A DNA stretch of 64,000 bases from Actinomyces sp. oral taxon 414. GTDB taxonomy: Bacteria; Actinomycetota; Actinomycetes; Actinomycetales; Actinomycetaceae. Positions 19,036-30,577 of the stretch are shown here, one piece after another. The number at the start of each line of letters is the position of its first letter. The stretch's first letter is position 1. The notes under the pieces are model-generated. The model searched no databases, was not told the DNA's origin, and saw only the letters and a list, made by a program, of their open reading frames with translations. The stretch lies in the NCBI RefSeq assembly GCF_001278845.1, contig NZ_CP012590.1:2232001-2296000 (forward strand), given 5' to 3'. A program made the position numbers and the translations under genes.

Positions 19036-20376
19036 GTCGGGCCCGGCGGCCTCGGCGGAGGCGGCCAGCTCCTCGGGGCTGACCACGCCCTCGACGCTGA
19101 CACGGTCCAGGTACTTCATCCCGTCGAAGGACAGCTCGCGGGCGTTCTCCGGGTCGCCGTCGACACCGAACCGGCCGCCCGCGAGGTGGTCGACGACGAT
19201 CGCGATGGCGCCGTCGCCGGTGACATTGGTGGCCGTGCCGAAGGAGTCCATGGCGATGTAGGTGGCGATCATGAGGCCCACCTGCTTCTCGTCGAAACCG
19301 AGCATGGAGGAGAGTAGGCCCGTGGCCGCCATAATGGCCCCGCCGGGCACGCCCGGGGCCGCGACCATGGTGATGCCGAGCATGAAGATGAAGCCCGCCC
19401 ACTGCACGGCCGAGACACCCAGCCCCTGGGTGAGCACAATGGCGAAGGCGAAGGCGAAGATCTTCGACGTCGAGCCGGCCAGGTGGATGGTGGCGCACAG
19501 CGGGATGGTGAAGGAGGCCACCGCGTCGGACACGCCGTTCCTCTTCGTCTGCGCCAGCGTCACGGGGATCGTCGCCGCCGAGGAGGACGTGCCCAGGGCG
19601 GTGAGGTAGGCGGGCATCATCATGCCGAGCGCCCTGACGGGGTTCTTGCGCCCGACGGCGCCGGCGACGGCGTACTGGACGGAGAGGATGACCACCTCCA
19701 GGACGAGGACCACGACGACCACGCGCAGAAGCGTGCGCATAACGGCCCAGGCCTTGCCGGTGTAGGTGAGGTCGAGGAAGATGCCGAAGATGTGCAGGGG
19801 CAGCAGCGGGATGATGATCCGCTCGATGAGCCGGGTGATAATGGCGCGGAACTCGATGAATCCCTTGCGCAGGACGCCGCGCGGGATGAGCGACAGCCCA
19901 ATGCCGATGACGAAGGACAGCAGCAGGGCGGTCATGACCGGGACCGCGGCGGGCATCTCGATGTGGAAGTAGGACTCCAGCGCGCTGTCGGGCTCCTCGA
20001 CGTCGGACAGCGACGTGCCGGCCAGCAGCCGGGGGAACAGCGCGGCGCACACCCCGTAGGTGAGGAAGCCGGAGAAGAGGGTGGAGGCGTAGGCGATCGC
20101 TGTGGTGATGCCGAGCCATCTGCCGGCTCCGCGCCCGAGATCGGCAATGGCGGGGGTGACCAGCCCGATGATGATCAGGGGGATGGAGAAGGACAGGAAC
20201 TGGCTGAACAGGTCGGAGAAGGTCGCGAAGACCCGCCCTGCGACCTGCGGGATGAGCGGATTCCCGCCGATCCTGACGCTGCCCAGGAGCAGGGCGAGAA
20301 TGATCGCGACGAGGACCCACACGAGGATCCCGCCCTTGGCGATCACTCTGCGGACGGCTGCGGTGCGCTTCGACAT
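19024..20376 (-). CDS. Dicarboxylate/amino acid:cation symporter (DAACS family)
   Basis: 450 residues from the ATG of MSKRTAAVRRV, which follows GGAAGG. About eight to ten hydrophobic segments; the first is ILVWVLVAIILALLLGS. The family hairpin is seen as GTSSSAATIPVTLAQ, and the second conserved block as FTIPLCATIHLAGS, where Na+ and substrate bind in GltPh-like transporters. It takes up dicarboxylates or acidic amino acids with Na+ or H+; which substrate cannot be told. It lies next to mdh, which would fit C4-dicarboxylate use (inference). Confidence 0.85.
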   Translation of the reverse strand: MSKRTAAVRRVIAKGGILVWVLVAIILALLLGSVRIGGNPLIPQVAGRVFATFSDLFSQFLSFSIPLIIIGLVTPAIADLGRGAGRWLGITTAIAYASTLFSGFLTYGVCAALFPRLLAGTSLSDVEEPDSALESYFHIEMPAAVPVMTALLLSFVIGIGLSLIPRGVLRKGFIEFRAIITRLIERIIIPLLPLHIFGIFLDLTYTGKAWAVMRTLLRVVVVVLVLEVVILSVQYAVAGAVGRKNPVRALGMMMPAYLTALGTSSSAATIPVTLAQTKRNGVSDAVASFTIPLCATIHLAGSTSKIFAFAFAIVLTQGLGVSAVQWAGFIFMLGITMVAAPGVPGGAIMAATGLLSSMLGFDEKQVGLMIATYIAMDSFGTATNVTGDGAIAIVVDHLAGGRFGVDGDPENARELSFDGMKYLDRVSVEGVVSPEELAASAEAAGPDAAS

Positions 20377-20503
20377 GGACTGCCTTCCGGGGAGGGGTGG
20401 GGTGGATGGGGGGCGGCGTCGCCTCCCCGCTGCGGGGCAGGATGCCACAGTCCGCTCCGCAGCGTCGCAGGCCGCCCGGATCGTGATCGCCCCGACCGGT
20501 CCC

Positions 20504-20929
20504 CTACAGGGCCCGCGGGAGGTTGGCGTAGAAGCTCAGGGCGGCCAGGGCGGCGGCCAGGAGGATTCCGAAGACGACGTCGAAGGGGCGGCTGCGCGCC
20601 GCGATCCAGGTGCCGTCGGGCCGCTGGAGGCGCACGAGGGCGAGGACGAGGACGAGGGCGGCCAGCCACAGGACCGACAGGCGCCGGTGCCCCAGCAGGG
20701 ACATCGCGGGCACGACCGCCAGCCCCGCCCCCACGCAGATCACGCCGATCATGCGGTAGGGCTCCTGGTTGGCGCTGGAGTGGACCTGCGGCCGCAGCCA
20801 GGCGAGCACGCGGGACTCCTTGTTCGCCTTGGCGACCAGGTCGGCGGCGGCCCTGTCCCGGGCGGCCCGGTCGCGGTCCCGGTCGGCCCGGTCGCGGTCG
20901 TGCTGGTCCTGCTGAGTCACGGCGCCCAT
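20504..20929 (-). CDS. DUF3017 membrane protein
   Basis: 141 residues: an Arg/Asp-rich cytoplasmic start, then three hydrophobic segments (MIGVICVGAGLAVVPAMSLL, LSVLWLAALVLVLALV, FDVVFGILLAAALAALSFYA). DUF3017 proteins sit next to purH in many actinobacteria, as here. Function unknown. A GTG four codons in (20920) is preceded by TAGCAT at 7 nt and may be the real, leaderless start. Confidence 0.75.
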   Translation of the reverse strand: MGAVTQQDQHDRDRADRDRDRAARDRAAADLVAKANKESRVLAWLRPQVHSSANQEPYRMIGVICVGAGLAVVPAMSLLGHRRLSVLWLAALVLVLALVRLQRPDGTWIAARSRPFDVVFGILLAAALAALSFYANLPRAL

Positions 20930-21015
20930 GCTAGCCGCCGCGAGCGCGCCCCGCCCCTGCCGGCCGCCGCCGGGCCGCCCGGGCCGCCCGGGACAGGGCC
21001 GCGTCCCGCGGGCCG

Positions 21016-22872
<1,857 letters not shown>

Positions 22873-22894
22873 AGGCGCTCCTGGTGCGATCGGT

Positions 22895-22980
22895 CCGGGG
22901 ACGCCCAGGCGGACGACGCCCCCGCTCATGATCCGGTGCCGCTCCCCGGTGGTGATCCACCCTCGCCAGTCGCGGACGCG
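22895..22980 (-). promoter_or_regulatory. ZTP riboswitch (pfl motif) of purH
   Basis: Minus-strand RNA reads GCGACTGGCG, then GGTGGATCACCACC (hairpin), GGGGAGCGGCACC and, after a variable stretch, the pseudoknot half CCGCCTGGGCG. These are the conserved blocks of the ZTP (pfl) riboswitch in the right order. It ends about 20 nt before the purH SD. ZTP/ZMP accumulates when 10-formyl-THF is short, and PurH uses ZMP with 10-formyl-THF, so the location fits. The control step may be translational, since the SD lies close by (CAGG-AGCG-CCTG can fold over it); no classical terminator is seen. Confidence 0.88.
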
Positions 22981-23046
22981 CCCAGGGTACCGCGCGCCCG
23001 CCGTCCGCGCCGGGGTGTCGGTTCGCGCGGCGCGCCGCGGTCCCGG

Positions 23047-24594
23047 TCAATCCTCCTTCTTCCGGTGATCGCGCTCCGAGGCGCGCTCACGCCAACCGGC
23101 GAAGAGCCTGGAGCGCTGGGCCCGGCTCGCCCGGAATCGCGGCGCCTCCGCCTCCGGCGGCTCCGCGTCCTCCAGCCACGGCTCCCCCTCGCGAACCTGC
23201 CCCCGGTCCGTCCCCTCCTGCTGCGCATCCTGGGCGACGCGAGCCTCCGGGCGCCGATCACGCACCCTCCCCAGGCCCTCCTCCACGCGCTCGCGCGCGC
23301 TGTGCGCCGCGGCCCCGGCCGCCTGCGCCGTCGAACGCACTCCGCGCTCGGTCAGGATCCGGGTCGCCGGATGGGTGACCAGGGCGCCCGCCACCAGGCC
23401 GACGCCGACCTCGACGAGGACCAGCAGCGCCGTCACCACCGTGAAGGGCCCCGTCCGCGCCAGACGTCCCGGCCCGATCGGCCCCGAGGCGGCCGCGCAG
23501 GCCACCGCCGTGCCGACGCCGACCAAACCGGCGGCGGCCAGCGCCGCAATGACGGCCCGCCCCAGGGTCAGCCCGGCCAGCTCGCGGCGTCGGACCCATA
23601 CGACGACGAGCGCCGCCACGGTCACGACCAGGGGCAGGTACAGGCCGAGCCGGGAGCCCTCGCCCCCCAGCGGCCCGGTCGGCAGCAGGCCCAGCAGCGG
23701 CAGCGCCGGCACGGCGCCGGCCTGGACGTGGTCCGGGCTGAAGGTCGTCCCCCGCCCGACGGCGAAGCCCGGCCCCGCCACCCAGGACAGGGCCCACACG
23801 ACCACGGTGGGGACCCAGCCGAGCTGGAGGAGGATCAGCCCGGCCACGGCGACGATCCCGCCGGCGCTCAGCGCGTCGTGCAGCCGGGACATGCGCCCGG
23901 CGCCGCCGATGAGGGCGGCCAGTACCACGAGGCAGGCGACGACGGCCAGGGCCGACGCGGTGGTGCGGGCCAGGACGAGGGCCGGATCCACCCACGGCGG
24001 CCGACGGGACCACCGGTCCACGAGCCCCACCGGCAGCCGCCCGGCCCGACGCAGGGACCGGACGACGACGAGGGCGCCGATGACCCCGACGCCCAGAACC
24101 GCGGGCCAGGTCCGTGAATCCGCCGGTCCGCTCAGAGCGGCCACCGCCGCCGCCGTGAGCACGGAGGTCGCCACGGTCCACGCGCCCGCGCGGGATCCGC
24201 TCAGCCGGGCCCGGCGCACCGAGCTGTGCGCAATGAGAGCCTGCACGAGGGTCACCCCCAGCAGCGGCAGGCCGAGGACGCCGTCGGGCGAGGAGGCCCG
24301 GCCGTAGGAGCCGCCCAGGCCCAGACTCCACAGCCCCGTGCCCGCCCGCAGCGCCCTGCCGAGGGACAGGGCGGCGGCCGCGTCCATGGAGGAGGTGGTC
24401 ACGAAGACGGCGAGCACGGGCAGGAGGACCACGAGCCAGGTGCCCAGGACGAGCTCGACGCCGGCGCGCACGGCGAAGAACCAGTCGGGCGGCACCAGGA
24501 GCGCCCGCAGGTCGCCGATCCTCCAGCCGCGCCCGCCGCGCCCGTCGCGGCTGCTGCTCCCGCTGCTCCCATCGCGCCCGAACCCGAACCTCAT
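23047..24594 (-). CDS. DUF6350 family multipass membrane protein
   Basis: 515 residues from ATG 24594; a longer frame overlaps sucD and is rejected. After a Gly/Ser/Arg-rich start (FGFGRDGSSGSSSRDGRGG) there are ten or more hydrophobic segments, beginning with FFAVRAGVELVLGTWLVVLLPVLAVFV, and a charged C-terminal tail. The position between sucD and purH is the conserved place of the DUF6350 family in actinobacteria. Function not established. It starts 31 bp after sucD, so it may be in the same transcript. Confidence 0.75.
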   Translation of the reverse strand: MRFGFGRDGSSGSSSRDGRGGRGWRIGDLRALLVPPDWFFAVRAGVELVLGTWLVVLLPVLAVFVTTSSMDAAAALSLGRALRAGTGLWSLGLGGSYGRASSPDGVLGLPLLGVTLVQALIAHSSVRRARLSGSRAGAWTVATSVLTAAAVAALSGPADSRTWPAVLGVGVIGALVVVRSLRRAGRLPVGLVDRWSRRPPWVDPALVLARTTASALAVVACLVVLAALIGGAGRMSRLHDALSAGGIVAVAGLILLQLGWVPTVVVWALSWVAGPGFAVGRGTTFSPDHVQAGAVPALPLLGLLPTGPLGGEGSRLGLYLPLVVTVAALVVVWVRRRELAGLTLGRAVIAALAAAGLVGVGTAVACAAASGPIGPGRLARTGPFTVVTALLVLVEVGVGLVAGALVTHPATRILTERGVRSTAQAAGAAAHSARERVEEGLGRVRDRRPEARVAQDAQQEGTDRGQVREGEPWLEDAEPPEAEAPRFRASRAQRSRLFAGWRERASERDHRKKED

Positions 24595-24625
24595 GCCGTT
24601 CGGCCCCCTCGACCGCTCGCGGCGC

Positions 24626-25564
24626 TCACGCCCGCCCGCCCGCGAGCCCCCGGTAGAGCTCGCGGGCGATGTCGGCGGTCTGGCTGGGAGTGCGACCCAC
24701 CCGCACGCCCGCCGCCTCCAGGGCGGCCCTCTTGGCCTCGGCGGTGCCCGAGGAGCCGGAGACAATGGCGCCGGCGTGACCCATGGTCCGCCCCTCCGGG
24801 GCGGTGAAACCGGCGACGTAGGCGACGACGGGCGTGGTCATGCGCTCGCGGATGTAGGCGGCGGCCCGCTCCTCGGCGTCGCCGCCGATCTCGCCGATCA
24901 TGACCACCAGGCGGGTGTCGGGATCCGTCTCGAAGGCGGCCAGGGCCTCGATGTGGGTGGTGCCGACCACTGGGTCCCCGCCGATGCCGATGCAGGTGGT
25001 GAAACCGAGGTCGCGCAGCTCGTGCATGAGCTGGTAGGTCAGCGTGCCCGACTTGGAGACCAGGCCCAGGGGCCCGGGGCCGGTGATGTCGGGCGGGGTG
25101 ATGCCCACGTTCGAGCGCCCCGGGGAGATAATGCCGGGGCAGTTGGGGCCGATAATGCGCGCGCCGCGCTCGGCGGCGTAGGCGCGGGCGTAGACGGTGT
25201 CGGCCACCGGGACGCCCTCGGTGATGACGACGACGAGGCGCACGCCGGCGTCGACGGCCTCGATGATCGCGTCCCTGGCGCGGGCCGGGGGCACGAAGAC
25301 GGCGGAGACGTCAGCGCCGGTGGCCTCGCGGGCGCCGGCGACGGTGCCGTGGACGGGGATCTCGACGGCGCCGGCCCGGACGCCGCCCGCGCCGGGTCCG
25401 AGGGGGGCGACGTCGAAGACGACGGAGGTGCCGGCCTTGCGGGGGTTGACGCCCGCGACGACCCTGGTGCCGGCGGACAGCATACGGGCCGTGTGCTTGC
25501 GGCCCTCCGAGCCGGTCATGCCCTGGACGATGACGCGGTTGGCCTCGGTCAGGAAGATGCTCAT
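24626..25564 (-). CDS. sucD: Succinyl-CoA synthetase alpha subunit
   Basis: With SucC converts succinyl-CoA to succinate with formation of a nucleoside triphosphate. 312 residues. CoA-binding Rossmann domain ([18 protein letters not shown]), [10 protein letters not shown], and the phosphohistidine loop [17 protein letters not shown]. It follows sucC by 4 nt on the same strand, the standard two-gene arrangement. Confidence 0.95.
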   Translation of the reverse strand: MSIFLTEANRVIVQGMTGSEGRKHTARMLSAGTRVVAGVNPRKAGTSVVFDVAPLGPGAGGVRAGAVEIPVHGTVAGAREATGADVSAVFVPPARARDAIIEAVDAGVRLVVVITEGVPVADTVYARAYAAERGARIIGPNCPGIISPGRSNVGITPPDITGPGPLGLVSKSGTLTYQLMHELRDLGFTTCIGIGGDPVVGTTHIEALAAFETDPDTRLVVMIGEIGGDAEERAAAYIRERMTTPVVAYVAGFTAPEGRTMGHAGAIVSGSSGTAEAKRAALEAAGVRVGRTPSQTADIARELYRGLAGGRA

Positions 25565-25568
25565 GGTC

Positions 25569-26825
25569 TCAGGCCTCCTGCTGGGCGGTGACGTGCTGGG
25601 CGGCGGCGCGCTGCCCGCCGTCCGGCCGGGCGGAATCCCGCCGTTCGGTGATCTGCTGGGCGATGGCGGTGACGACGTCGGCGGCGGCGTCCATGGTGTC
25701 GACGACCCTCACGCCATCAATGCCGGCCTCGGCGAGGATCGCCCGGCCGAGCTCGGCGTTATTGCCGTCCAGGCGCACGACGATCGGCCGGTCGAAGTCC
25801 GGCAGGGAGCCGACGGCGGCGACAATTCCGGCGGCGATGGTGTCGCAGGAGGTGATACCGCCGAAGACGTTGACGAGGATGGCGCGCACCTGCGGGTCGG
25901 AGGCGACCACCTCCAGGCCGGTGGCCATCATTCCGGCCGACGAGCCGCCGCCCAGGTCGAGGAAGTTGGCGGGCCTCATGCCGCCGTGGCGCCGCCCGGC
26001 CGCGGCGACGACGTCGAGGGTGGACATGACCAGGCCGGCGCCGTTGCCCAGCACCCCGACCTGGCCGTCCAGGCGCACGTAGTTCAGCCCGGCCTCCTTG
26101 GCGCGGGCCTCGAGCGGGTCAACGTCGGCGGTGTCCTTGAAGGCGGCGCGCCCGGGGTGGCGGAAGGCGGCGTTGTCGTCGAGGCTGACCTTGCCGTCCA
26201 GGGCGAGGACGTCTCCCTCGGGGGTGGCCACGAGGGGGTTGACCTCGACCAGGGTGGCGTCCTCGGCGGCGAAGACCTCCCAGAGCCCGCCGATGACGGA
26301 GGCCACGGCGTCGGCGAGGGGGCCGGGCTCGAAGCCGGCGGCCTCCACGATGCGCGCGGCGACGTCGTCGGTGACGCCCTGAAGGGGGTCGACGCCGATG
26401 CGGGCCAGGGCCTCGGGATGCTCGGCGGCGAGGGCCTCGATGTCCATGCCGCCGTGGCGCGAGCACATGGCCAGATAGCGGCGCTCGGCGCGGTCCAGGA
26501 GGAAGGAGACGTAGAACTCCGAGGCGATCTCGATGCCGCCGGCGATCAGGACGGCGCGGACGGTGTGGCCCTTGATGTCCATGCCGAGGATCTCGGCGGC
26601 CCGGGCCCCGGCCTCCTCGGCACTGCGGGCGAGTTTGACGCCCCCGGCCTTGCCGCGCCCGCCGGTCTTGACCTGCGCCTTGACGACGACCAGGCGCGAG
26701 CCGCGGTCGAGCAGATCCCGGGCGGCCCGGCGCGCCTGCTCGGGCGTGGTGGCGAGAGCGCTGGGCGGCACGGGCACCCCGTGCCGGTCGAACAGGTCCC
26801 TTGCCTGGTACTCGTACAGGTCCAT
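25569..26825 (-). CDS. sucC: Succinyl-CoA synthetase beta subunit
   Basis: ATP-grasp subunit that binds the nucleotide. 418 residues: N-terminal [38 protein letters not shown] (ATP binding), [20 protein letters not shown] and [17 protein letters not shown] in the C-terminal domain. The last 25 residues (from [12 protein letters not shown]) are a low-complexity tail beyond the usual end near residue 390. GGAAGG lies 8 nt before the ATG. First gene of the sucCD-DUF6350-purH run. Confidence 0.95.
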   Translation of the reverse strand: MDLYEYQARDLFDRHGVPVPPSALATTPEQARRAARDLLDRGSRLVVVKAQVKTGGRGKAGGVKLARSAEEAGARAAEILGMDIKGHTVRAVLIAGGIEIASEFYVSFLLDRAERRYLAMCSRHGGMDIEALAAEHPEALARIGVDPLQGVTDDVAARIVEAAGFEPGPLADAVASVIGGLWEVFAAEDATLVEVNPLVATPEGDVLALDGKVSLDDNAAFRHPGRAAFKDTADVDPLEARAKEAGLNYVRLDGQVGVLGNGAGLVMSTLDVVAAAGRRHGGMRPANFLDLGGGSSAGMMATGLEVVASDPQVRAILVNVFGGITSCDTIAAGIVAAVGSLPDFDRPIVVRLDGNNAELGRAILAEAGIDGVRVVDTMDAAADVVTAIAQQITERRDSARPDGGQRAAAQHVTAQQEA

Positions 26826-27034
26826 GCGGTCGTCCTTCCGGGTCGTGATCCCGATGGCGGGGCGGCCCCGACCCGGCGCGGGCGGCGCGGGCGGGTGGCT
26901 CCGTGGGGGAGCCTACGCAACCGCGGCCCGCACGTGCACGAACCCGTCGGGCGGGTCGGGACCAAGGTCCGGCTGGGGCGGAGTGAGCTGGCAGAACGGC
27001 TCGACCTTGCGCATATGATTCGGAGCCGGCTCAT

Positions 27035-27266
27035 GAAGATTATTCAGCGGGCAGTGATGCGGGCGCGGGGTGCGAGGCCGCTGGCGGATTCATGGCGGCG
27101 TTCCCCTGCTTGGACCACTTGTGTTCCGTTGGACCACCTGGTTCACGAAATACGGTGGTCCAACGGAACACAAGTGGTCCAACCGCATTTAAGTGGTCCA
27201 AGCAGATCGGTCGCGTCACGACATGCGAGACACCGTCCCACCATGCGGGCGATCTGAATAACCTTC
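27035..27266. mobile_element. Family C hairpin element (MITE-like), 232 bp
   Basis: Bounded by GAAGATTATTCAGCGGG on the left and CTGAATAACCTTC on the right, which are inverted copies. Between them lies a 29-bp perfect inverted repeat built from TTGGACCAC words (27110-27138 with 27154-27182, 15-nt loop), then another TTAAGTGGTCCAAGC half-site and the CGTCACGACATGCGAGAC segment. No coding sequence, so non-autonomous. The core at about 27100-27200 is the uninterrupted version of the site that another element has entered at 39429. Confidence 0.75.
27110..27182. repeat. 29-bp perfect inverted repeat (TTGGACCAC hairpin)
   Basis: Arms 27110-27138 and 27154-27182, no mismatch. TGGACCAC or its complement occurs six times within 100 bp. 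Confidence 0.9.
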
Positions 27267-27271
27267 TGTGT

Positions 27272-27592
27272 TCAGCGGTTGGCCCTGGGATAGCCGTCCT
27301 GCCATGGATAGCGCTCCAGGATCTCGTTCAGTCTCCCCGCGTCCAGCAGGCGCCCGATCTCAACGATCGTCTCATCATCGGGGGCGTGGAAGCTGAAGGG
27401 AGGCAGAGAATCCCCCTCCAAATCCGAGATGTAAATCCACCTGTCGGCGAGGACGCCGACACCGTAATCACCCTTCTCGAATCCGACATCGACATGCTCC
27501 TCATCGACATTGGCGAGGTCGGCCAGCAGGGCCGGGATCTCCTCGGGGCTGTTATCGGTCATATCGCCGAGCACCCACATGAACGACAGCAT
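27272..27592 (-). CDS. Hypothetical protein (possible immunity-type)
   Basis: 106 residues, acidic, no signal peptide or membrane segment: LADLANVDEEHVDVGFEKGDYGVGVLADRWIYISDLEGDSL. AAGGAGGA lies 5 nt before the ATG, a strong ribosome binding site. Base composition is lower in GC than the metabolic genes. Its neighbours are a truncated SUKH gene and a mobile element, so it probably belongs to the accessory immunity-type gene pool; the family is not recognised. Confidence 0.55.
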   Translation of the reverse strand: MLSFMWVLGDMTDNSPEEIPALLADLANVDEEHVDVGFEKGDYGVGVLADRWIYISDLEGDSLPPFSFHAPDDETIVEIGRLLDAGRLNEILERYPWQDGYPRANR

Positions 27593-27635
27593 TCTACTCC
27601 TCCTTCTCAGTCGCGCATTCGCGCGTCGAATCCGC

Positions 27636-27974
27636 TCACGCTTCCGAACTCACTCGACCCCGGTCCGCTTCTCCTGCTCCTCCTGGTTGACCTTCCAGGG
27701 CGCGGGCCATGCGTCCATCACGCGGATGTACTGATCGCCGGTGAGGAACGAGTGCCTCGCCGTCGGCCAGCACCGCCCACGAGCACAAGTCGCCATTATC
27801 GGTCGATCCCCACACCGCCACGGATGCCGCGGTGCGGAGCGAGTCCGCCAGTGGCGCCACCGGATCGAATACCCCGGCGCCGGCGCTGAGCATGCCCCTC
27901 AGAGGCTCCACCGTCGGCTTGGACTCCACCGGGGGCGGCACCAGCCCGATCAGGTCCCCGGTCATGTCCCTCAT
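27636..27974 (-). pseudogene. Truncated SUKH/SMI1-KNR4 gene, chimeric 3' end
   Basis: From ATG 27974 the product starts MRDMTGDLIGLVPPP and contains ASVAVWGSTDNGDLCSW, matching MKDWTRLLLSVLPPP and LVAWAGTDNGDMCFW of the SMI1-type gene at 37733. After this motif the frame becomes Arg/Gly-rich and unlike the family. In the neighbouring frame the same DNA (about 27760 down to the stop at 27650) reads as HSFLTGDQYIRVMDAWPAPW and onward, which looks like the 3' end of a different gene. So the 5' part of a SUKH gene appears joined to the tail of another gene by a deletion. Confidence 0.5.
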
Positions 27975-28152
27975 CGCGAGAACCTCACTTCCGGTTGATA
28001 ACACTAACGTCCAGCGTCATCGCCCCGCGCCACCGCACAGGCAACGCGCGGCACGTCCCCGCCCCGGGACCTCCGATGCAAGCGCGGGAGCAGGAAACGG
28101 GCCACAATGGTACTCATCACAGAATGTCTCGCCCGCCCGGAAGGATCCGCAG

Positions 28153-30519
28153 ATGCCAGCCGACACGCCCCCCACCGAAGCCGCCGACACCTCCCCCGCG
28201 CCCACCGCGCCCGCACCACCGCCGGAGCCGGTGCGCATCGGCGTCCTGACCTCCGGCGGCGACGCCCAGGGCATGAACGCGGCCGTGCGCGCCGTCGTGC
28301 GCGCCGCCCTGCGCATGGGCGCCCAGCCCTACGCCGTCATGGAGGGCTGGGCCGGCGCCGTCGCCGGGGGCGACAGCATCCACCCGCTCCAGTGGGACTC
28401 GGTCGGATCGATCCTCCACCGCGGCGGCACCCTCATCGGCACCGCCCGCTCCGCCGAGTTCCGCGAGCGCGAGGGCCAGCTGGCCGCCGCCCGCAACCTC
28501 CTGGAGCACGGCATCGACCGCCTCGTCGTCATCGGCGGCGACGGGTCCCTGACCGGCACCGACGCGTTCCGCACCAACTGGCCCGGCCTGGTCGCCGAGC
28601 TGGCCGAGCGCGGCGAGATCTCCCCCGAGACGGCCGCGGCCCACCCCGCGCTCATGGTGACCGGCCTCGTCGGCAGCATCGACAACGACCTGGTCGGCGC
28701 GGACATGACCATCGGCACCGACTCCGCCCTGCACCGCATCCTGGAGGCGATCGACGACATCTCCTCCACCGCGGCCTCCCACCAGCGCACCTTCATCATC
28801 GAGGTCATGGGCCGCCACTGCGGCTACCTGGCCCTCATGGCGGCGGTGGCCGGCGGCTGCGACTACGTGCTGGTGCCCGAGCTCCCGCCCGCCGGCGGCT
28901 GGGAGGAGGACATGTGCCGCAAGCTCGCCAAGGGCCGGGAGGCCGGGCGCCGCGAGTCCATGGTCGTCGTCGCCGAGGGCGCCACCGACCGGTCCGGCAA
29001 CCGCATCTCCGCCGACGACGTCAAGCGCGTCCTGGCCGAGCGGCTGGGCGAGGACGCCCGCGTGACGATCCTGGGCCACGTCCAGCGCGGTGGCAAGCCC
29101 AGCGCCTACGACCGGTGGATGTCGACCCTGCTGGGCTGCGCCGCCGCCCGCGAGATGATCGTCGCCACCCCGCAGACAGAGCCGGTCATCATCGCCGAGC
29201 GCCACAACCGGATCAGCCGCCTGCCCATGATGGAGCAGATTCGCGCCACGCGCGCGGTCAAGGACCTCGTGGCCGGCGGGGACTACGAGGGGGCGGTGGC
29301 CGCCCGCGGCGCGAGCTTCGGGGAGATGCTGCGGATCTTCGAGACCATGTCCACTCCCCCCGAGCTCGACCCCGAGGTCGCCGCCGCGCGCGACCAGGCG
29401 GGCGCCGTCTCCAAGCGGGTCGCCATCATCCACGCGGGCGGGCTGGCGCCGGGCATGAACACGGCGGCGCGGGCCGCGGTGCGCCTGGGCCTGGACCACG
29501 GCTTCACCATGCTGGGGGTCTACGGGGGCTTCCCGGGACTCCTGGATGGGAATGTGCGCGAGCTGAGCTGGGACGACGTCGAGGGCTGGGTCGGCGACGG
29601 CGGCGCCCAGCTCGGCACGCGGCGCGAGGTCCCCACCATTGAGCAGCTCTACGCGCTGGGGCGCGCCATCGAGTCCCACGAGATCGACGCCCTGCTCATC
29701 ATCGGCGGGTACAACGCCTACCTGTCCGCCTACGAGCTGGTCTCCGAGCGGCCCCGCTACCCCGCCTTCAAGATCCCGATCATCTGCGTGCCCGCCTCGA
29801 TCGACAACAACCTGCCCGGCAGCGAGTTGAGCATCGGCGCGGACACGGCCCTGAACAACGCCGTGGGCGCACTGGACTCGATCAAGCAGTCGGCGGCGGC
29901 CTCGCACCGCTGCTTCGTGGCCGAGTCCATGGGCCGCAAGTGCGGCTACATGGCCCTCATGAGCGGCATCGCCACCGGGGCCGAGCGCGTCTACCTCCAC
30001 GAGGACGGCCTCACCCTGGCCCAGCTCGCCCGCGACTCGGCGCGCATGGTGGAGTCCTTCCGCTCGGGCCGCCAGCTCTACCTGGTGATCCGCAACGAGA
30101 GGGCGAGCGAGAACTACACCCTGGACGTGCTCGCCAAGATCTTCGCCCAGGAGGGCCGCGGCCTGTACGACGTGCGCCACGCCGCCATCGGCCACCTCCA
30201 GCAGGGCGGCGACCCGTCGGCCTTCGACCGCATCATGGCCACCAAGCTCGTGGCCCACGCCCTGGGCCTGCTGGCCGACCAGCTGAAGGCGGGCACCCAC
30301 CACTCCAGCTACGTGGGGCTCACGGGCGGGAGGATCACCCACCACCGCCTGGAGCACATGAACGACGAGCTGGACCTGGACTCGCGCCGCCCCCTGCACC
30401 AGTGGTGGATGGGCCTGCGCGAGGCCATCGCCCTGGTCAGCCAGAACGCCGGCGTCATCCCCCTGGAGAACATCCCCGACTTCGGCGCGTCGGTGAACGC
30501 CGCGGCCGCCTCGGACTGA
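28153..30519 (+). CDS. Tandem-domain 6-phosphofructokinase
   Basis: 788 residues with two PFK domains fused, as in animal and fungal PFK; typical bacterial PfkA has about 320 in one domain. The N-terminal half is intact: IGVLTSGGDAQGMNAAVRA, VVIGGDGSLTGTDAF (GGDGS, the ATP-type glycine), GLVGSIDNDLVGADMTIG with the catalytic Asp, and EVMGRHCGYLALMA. The C-terminal half keeps the fold (IIHAGGLAPGMNTAARAAV) but has GGYNAYL instead of GGDGS and SIDNNLPGSELSIG instead of SIDND, so it is probably a regulatory half. Start: ATG 28153 with GGAAGG 8 nt upstream; a longer frame to 27832 has no support. A terminator hairpin follows. Confidence 0.88.
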   Translation: MPADTPPTEAADTSPAPTAPAPPPEPVRIGVLTSGGDAQGMNAAVRAVVRAALRMGAQPYAVMEGWAGAVAGGDSIHPLQWDSVGSILHRGGTLIGTARSAEFREREGQLAAARNLLEHGIDRLVVIGGDGSLTGTDAFRTNWPGLVAELAERGEISPETAAAHPALMVTGLVGSIDNDLVGADMTIGTDSALHRILEAIDDISSTAASHQRTFIIEVMGRHCGYLALMAAVAGGCDYVLVPELPPAGGWEEDMCRKLAKGREAGRRESMVVVAEGATDRSGNRISADDVKRVLAERLGEDARVTILGHVQRGGKPSAYDRWMSTLLGCAAAREMIVATPQTEPVIIAERHNRISRLPMMEQIRATRAVKDLVAGGDYEGAVAARGASFGEMLRIFETMSTPPELDPEVAAARDQAGAVSKRVAIIHAGGLAPGMNTAARAAVRLGLDHGFTMLGVYGGFPGLLDGNVRELSWDDVEGWVGDGGAQLGTRREVPTIEQLYALGRAIESHEIDALLIIGGYNAYLSAYELVSERPRYPAFKIPIICVPASIDNNLPGSELSIGADTALNNAVGALDSIKQSAAASHRCFVAESMGRKCGYMALMSGIATGAERVYLHEDGLTLAQLARDSARMVESFRSGRQLYLVIRNERASENYTLDVLAKIFAQEGRGLYDVRHAAIGHLQQGGDPSAFDRIMATKLVAHALGLLADQLKAGTHHSSYVGLTGGRITHHRLEHMNDELDLDSRRPLHQWWMGLREAIALVSQNAGVIPLENIPDFGASVNAAAASD

Positions 30520-30523
30520 GGCG

Positions 30524-30559
30524 GGCGTCGGGCGGGCTGGGAGGGGCCCGCCCGACGCC
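30524..30559. terminator. Bidirectional terminator hairpin between pfk and the ABC exporter
   Basis: 14-bp perfect stem (30524-30537 with 30546-30559) and an 8-nt loop, directly after the pfk stop and before the stop of the convergent ABC gene. Confidence 0.75.
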
Positions 30560-30577
30560 GGCGGGCCGGTGCCGCCT

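Larger units (their letters stand above)
26826..27271. other. Intergenic region with a family C element
   Basis: Upstream region of sucC to about 27030, where I see no gene, followed by the family C element 27035-27266. Nothing else is recognisable. Confidence 0.6.

Noticed and set aside
22873..22929. Longer purH start at 22929
   Set aside because: Lies inside the ZTP riboswitch; GTG 22872 has AGGAG at 5 nt.
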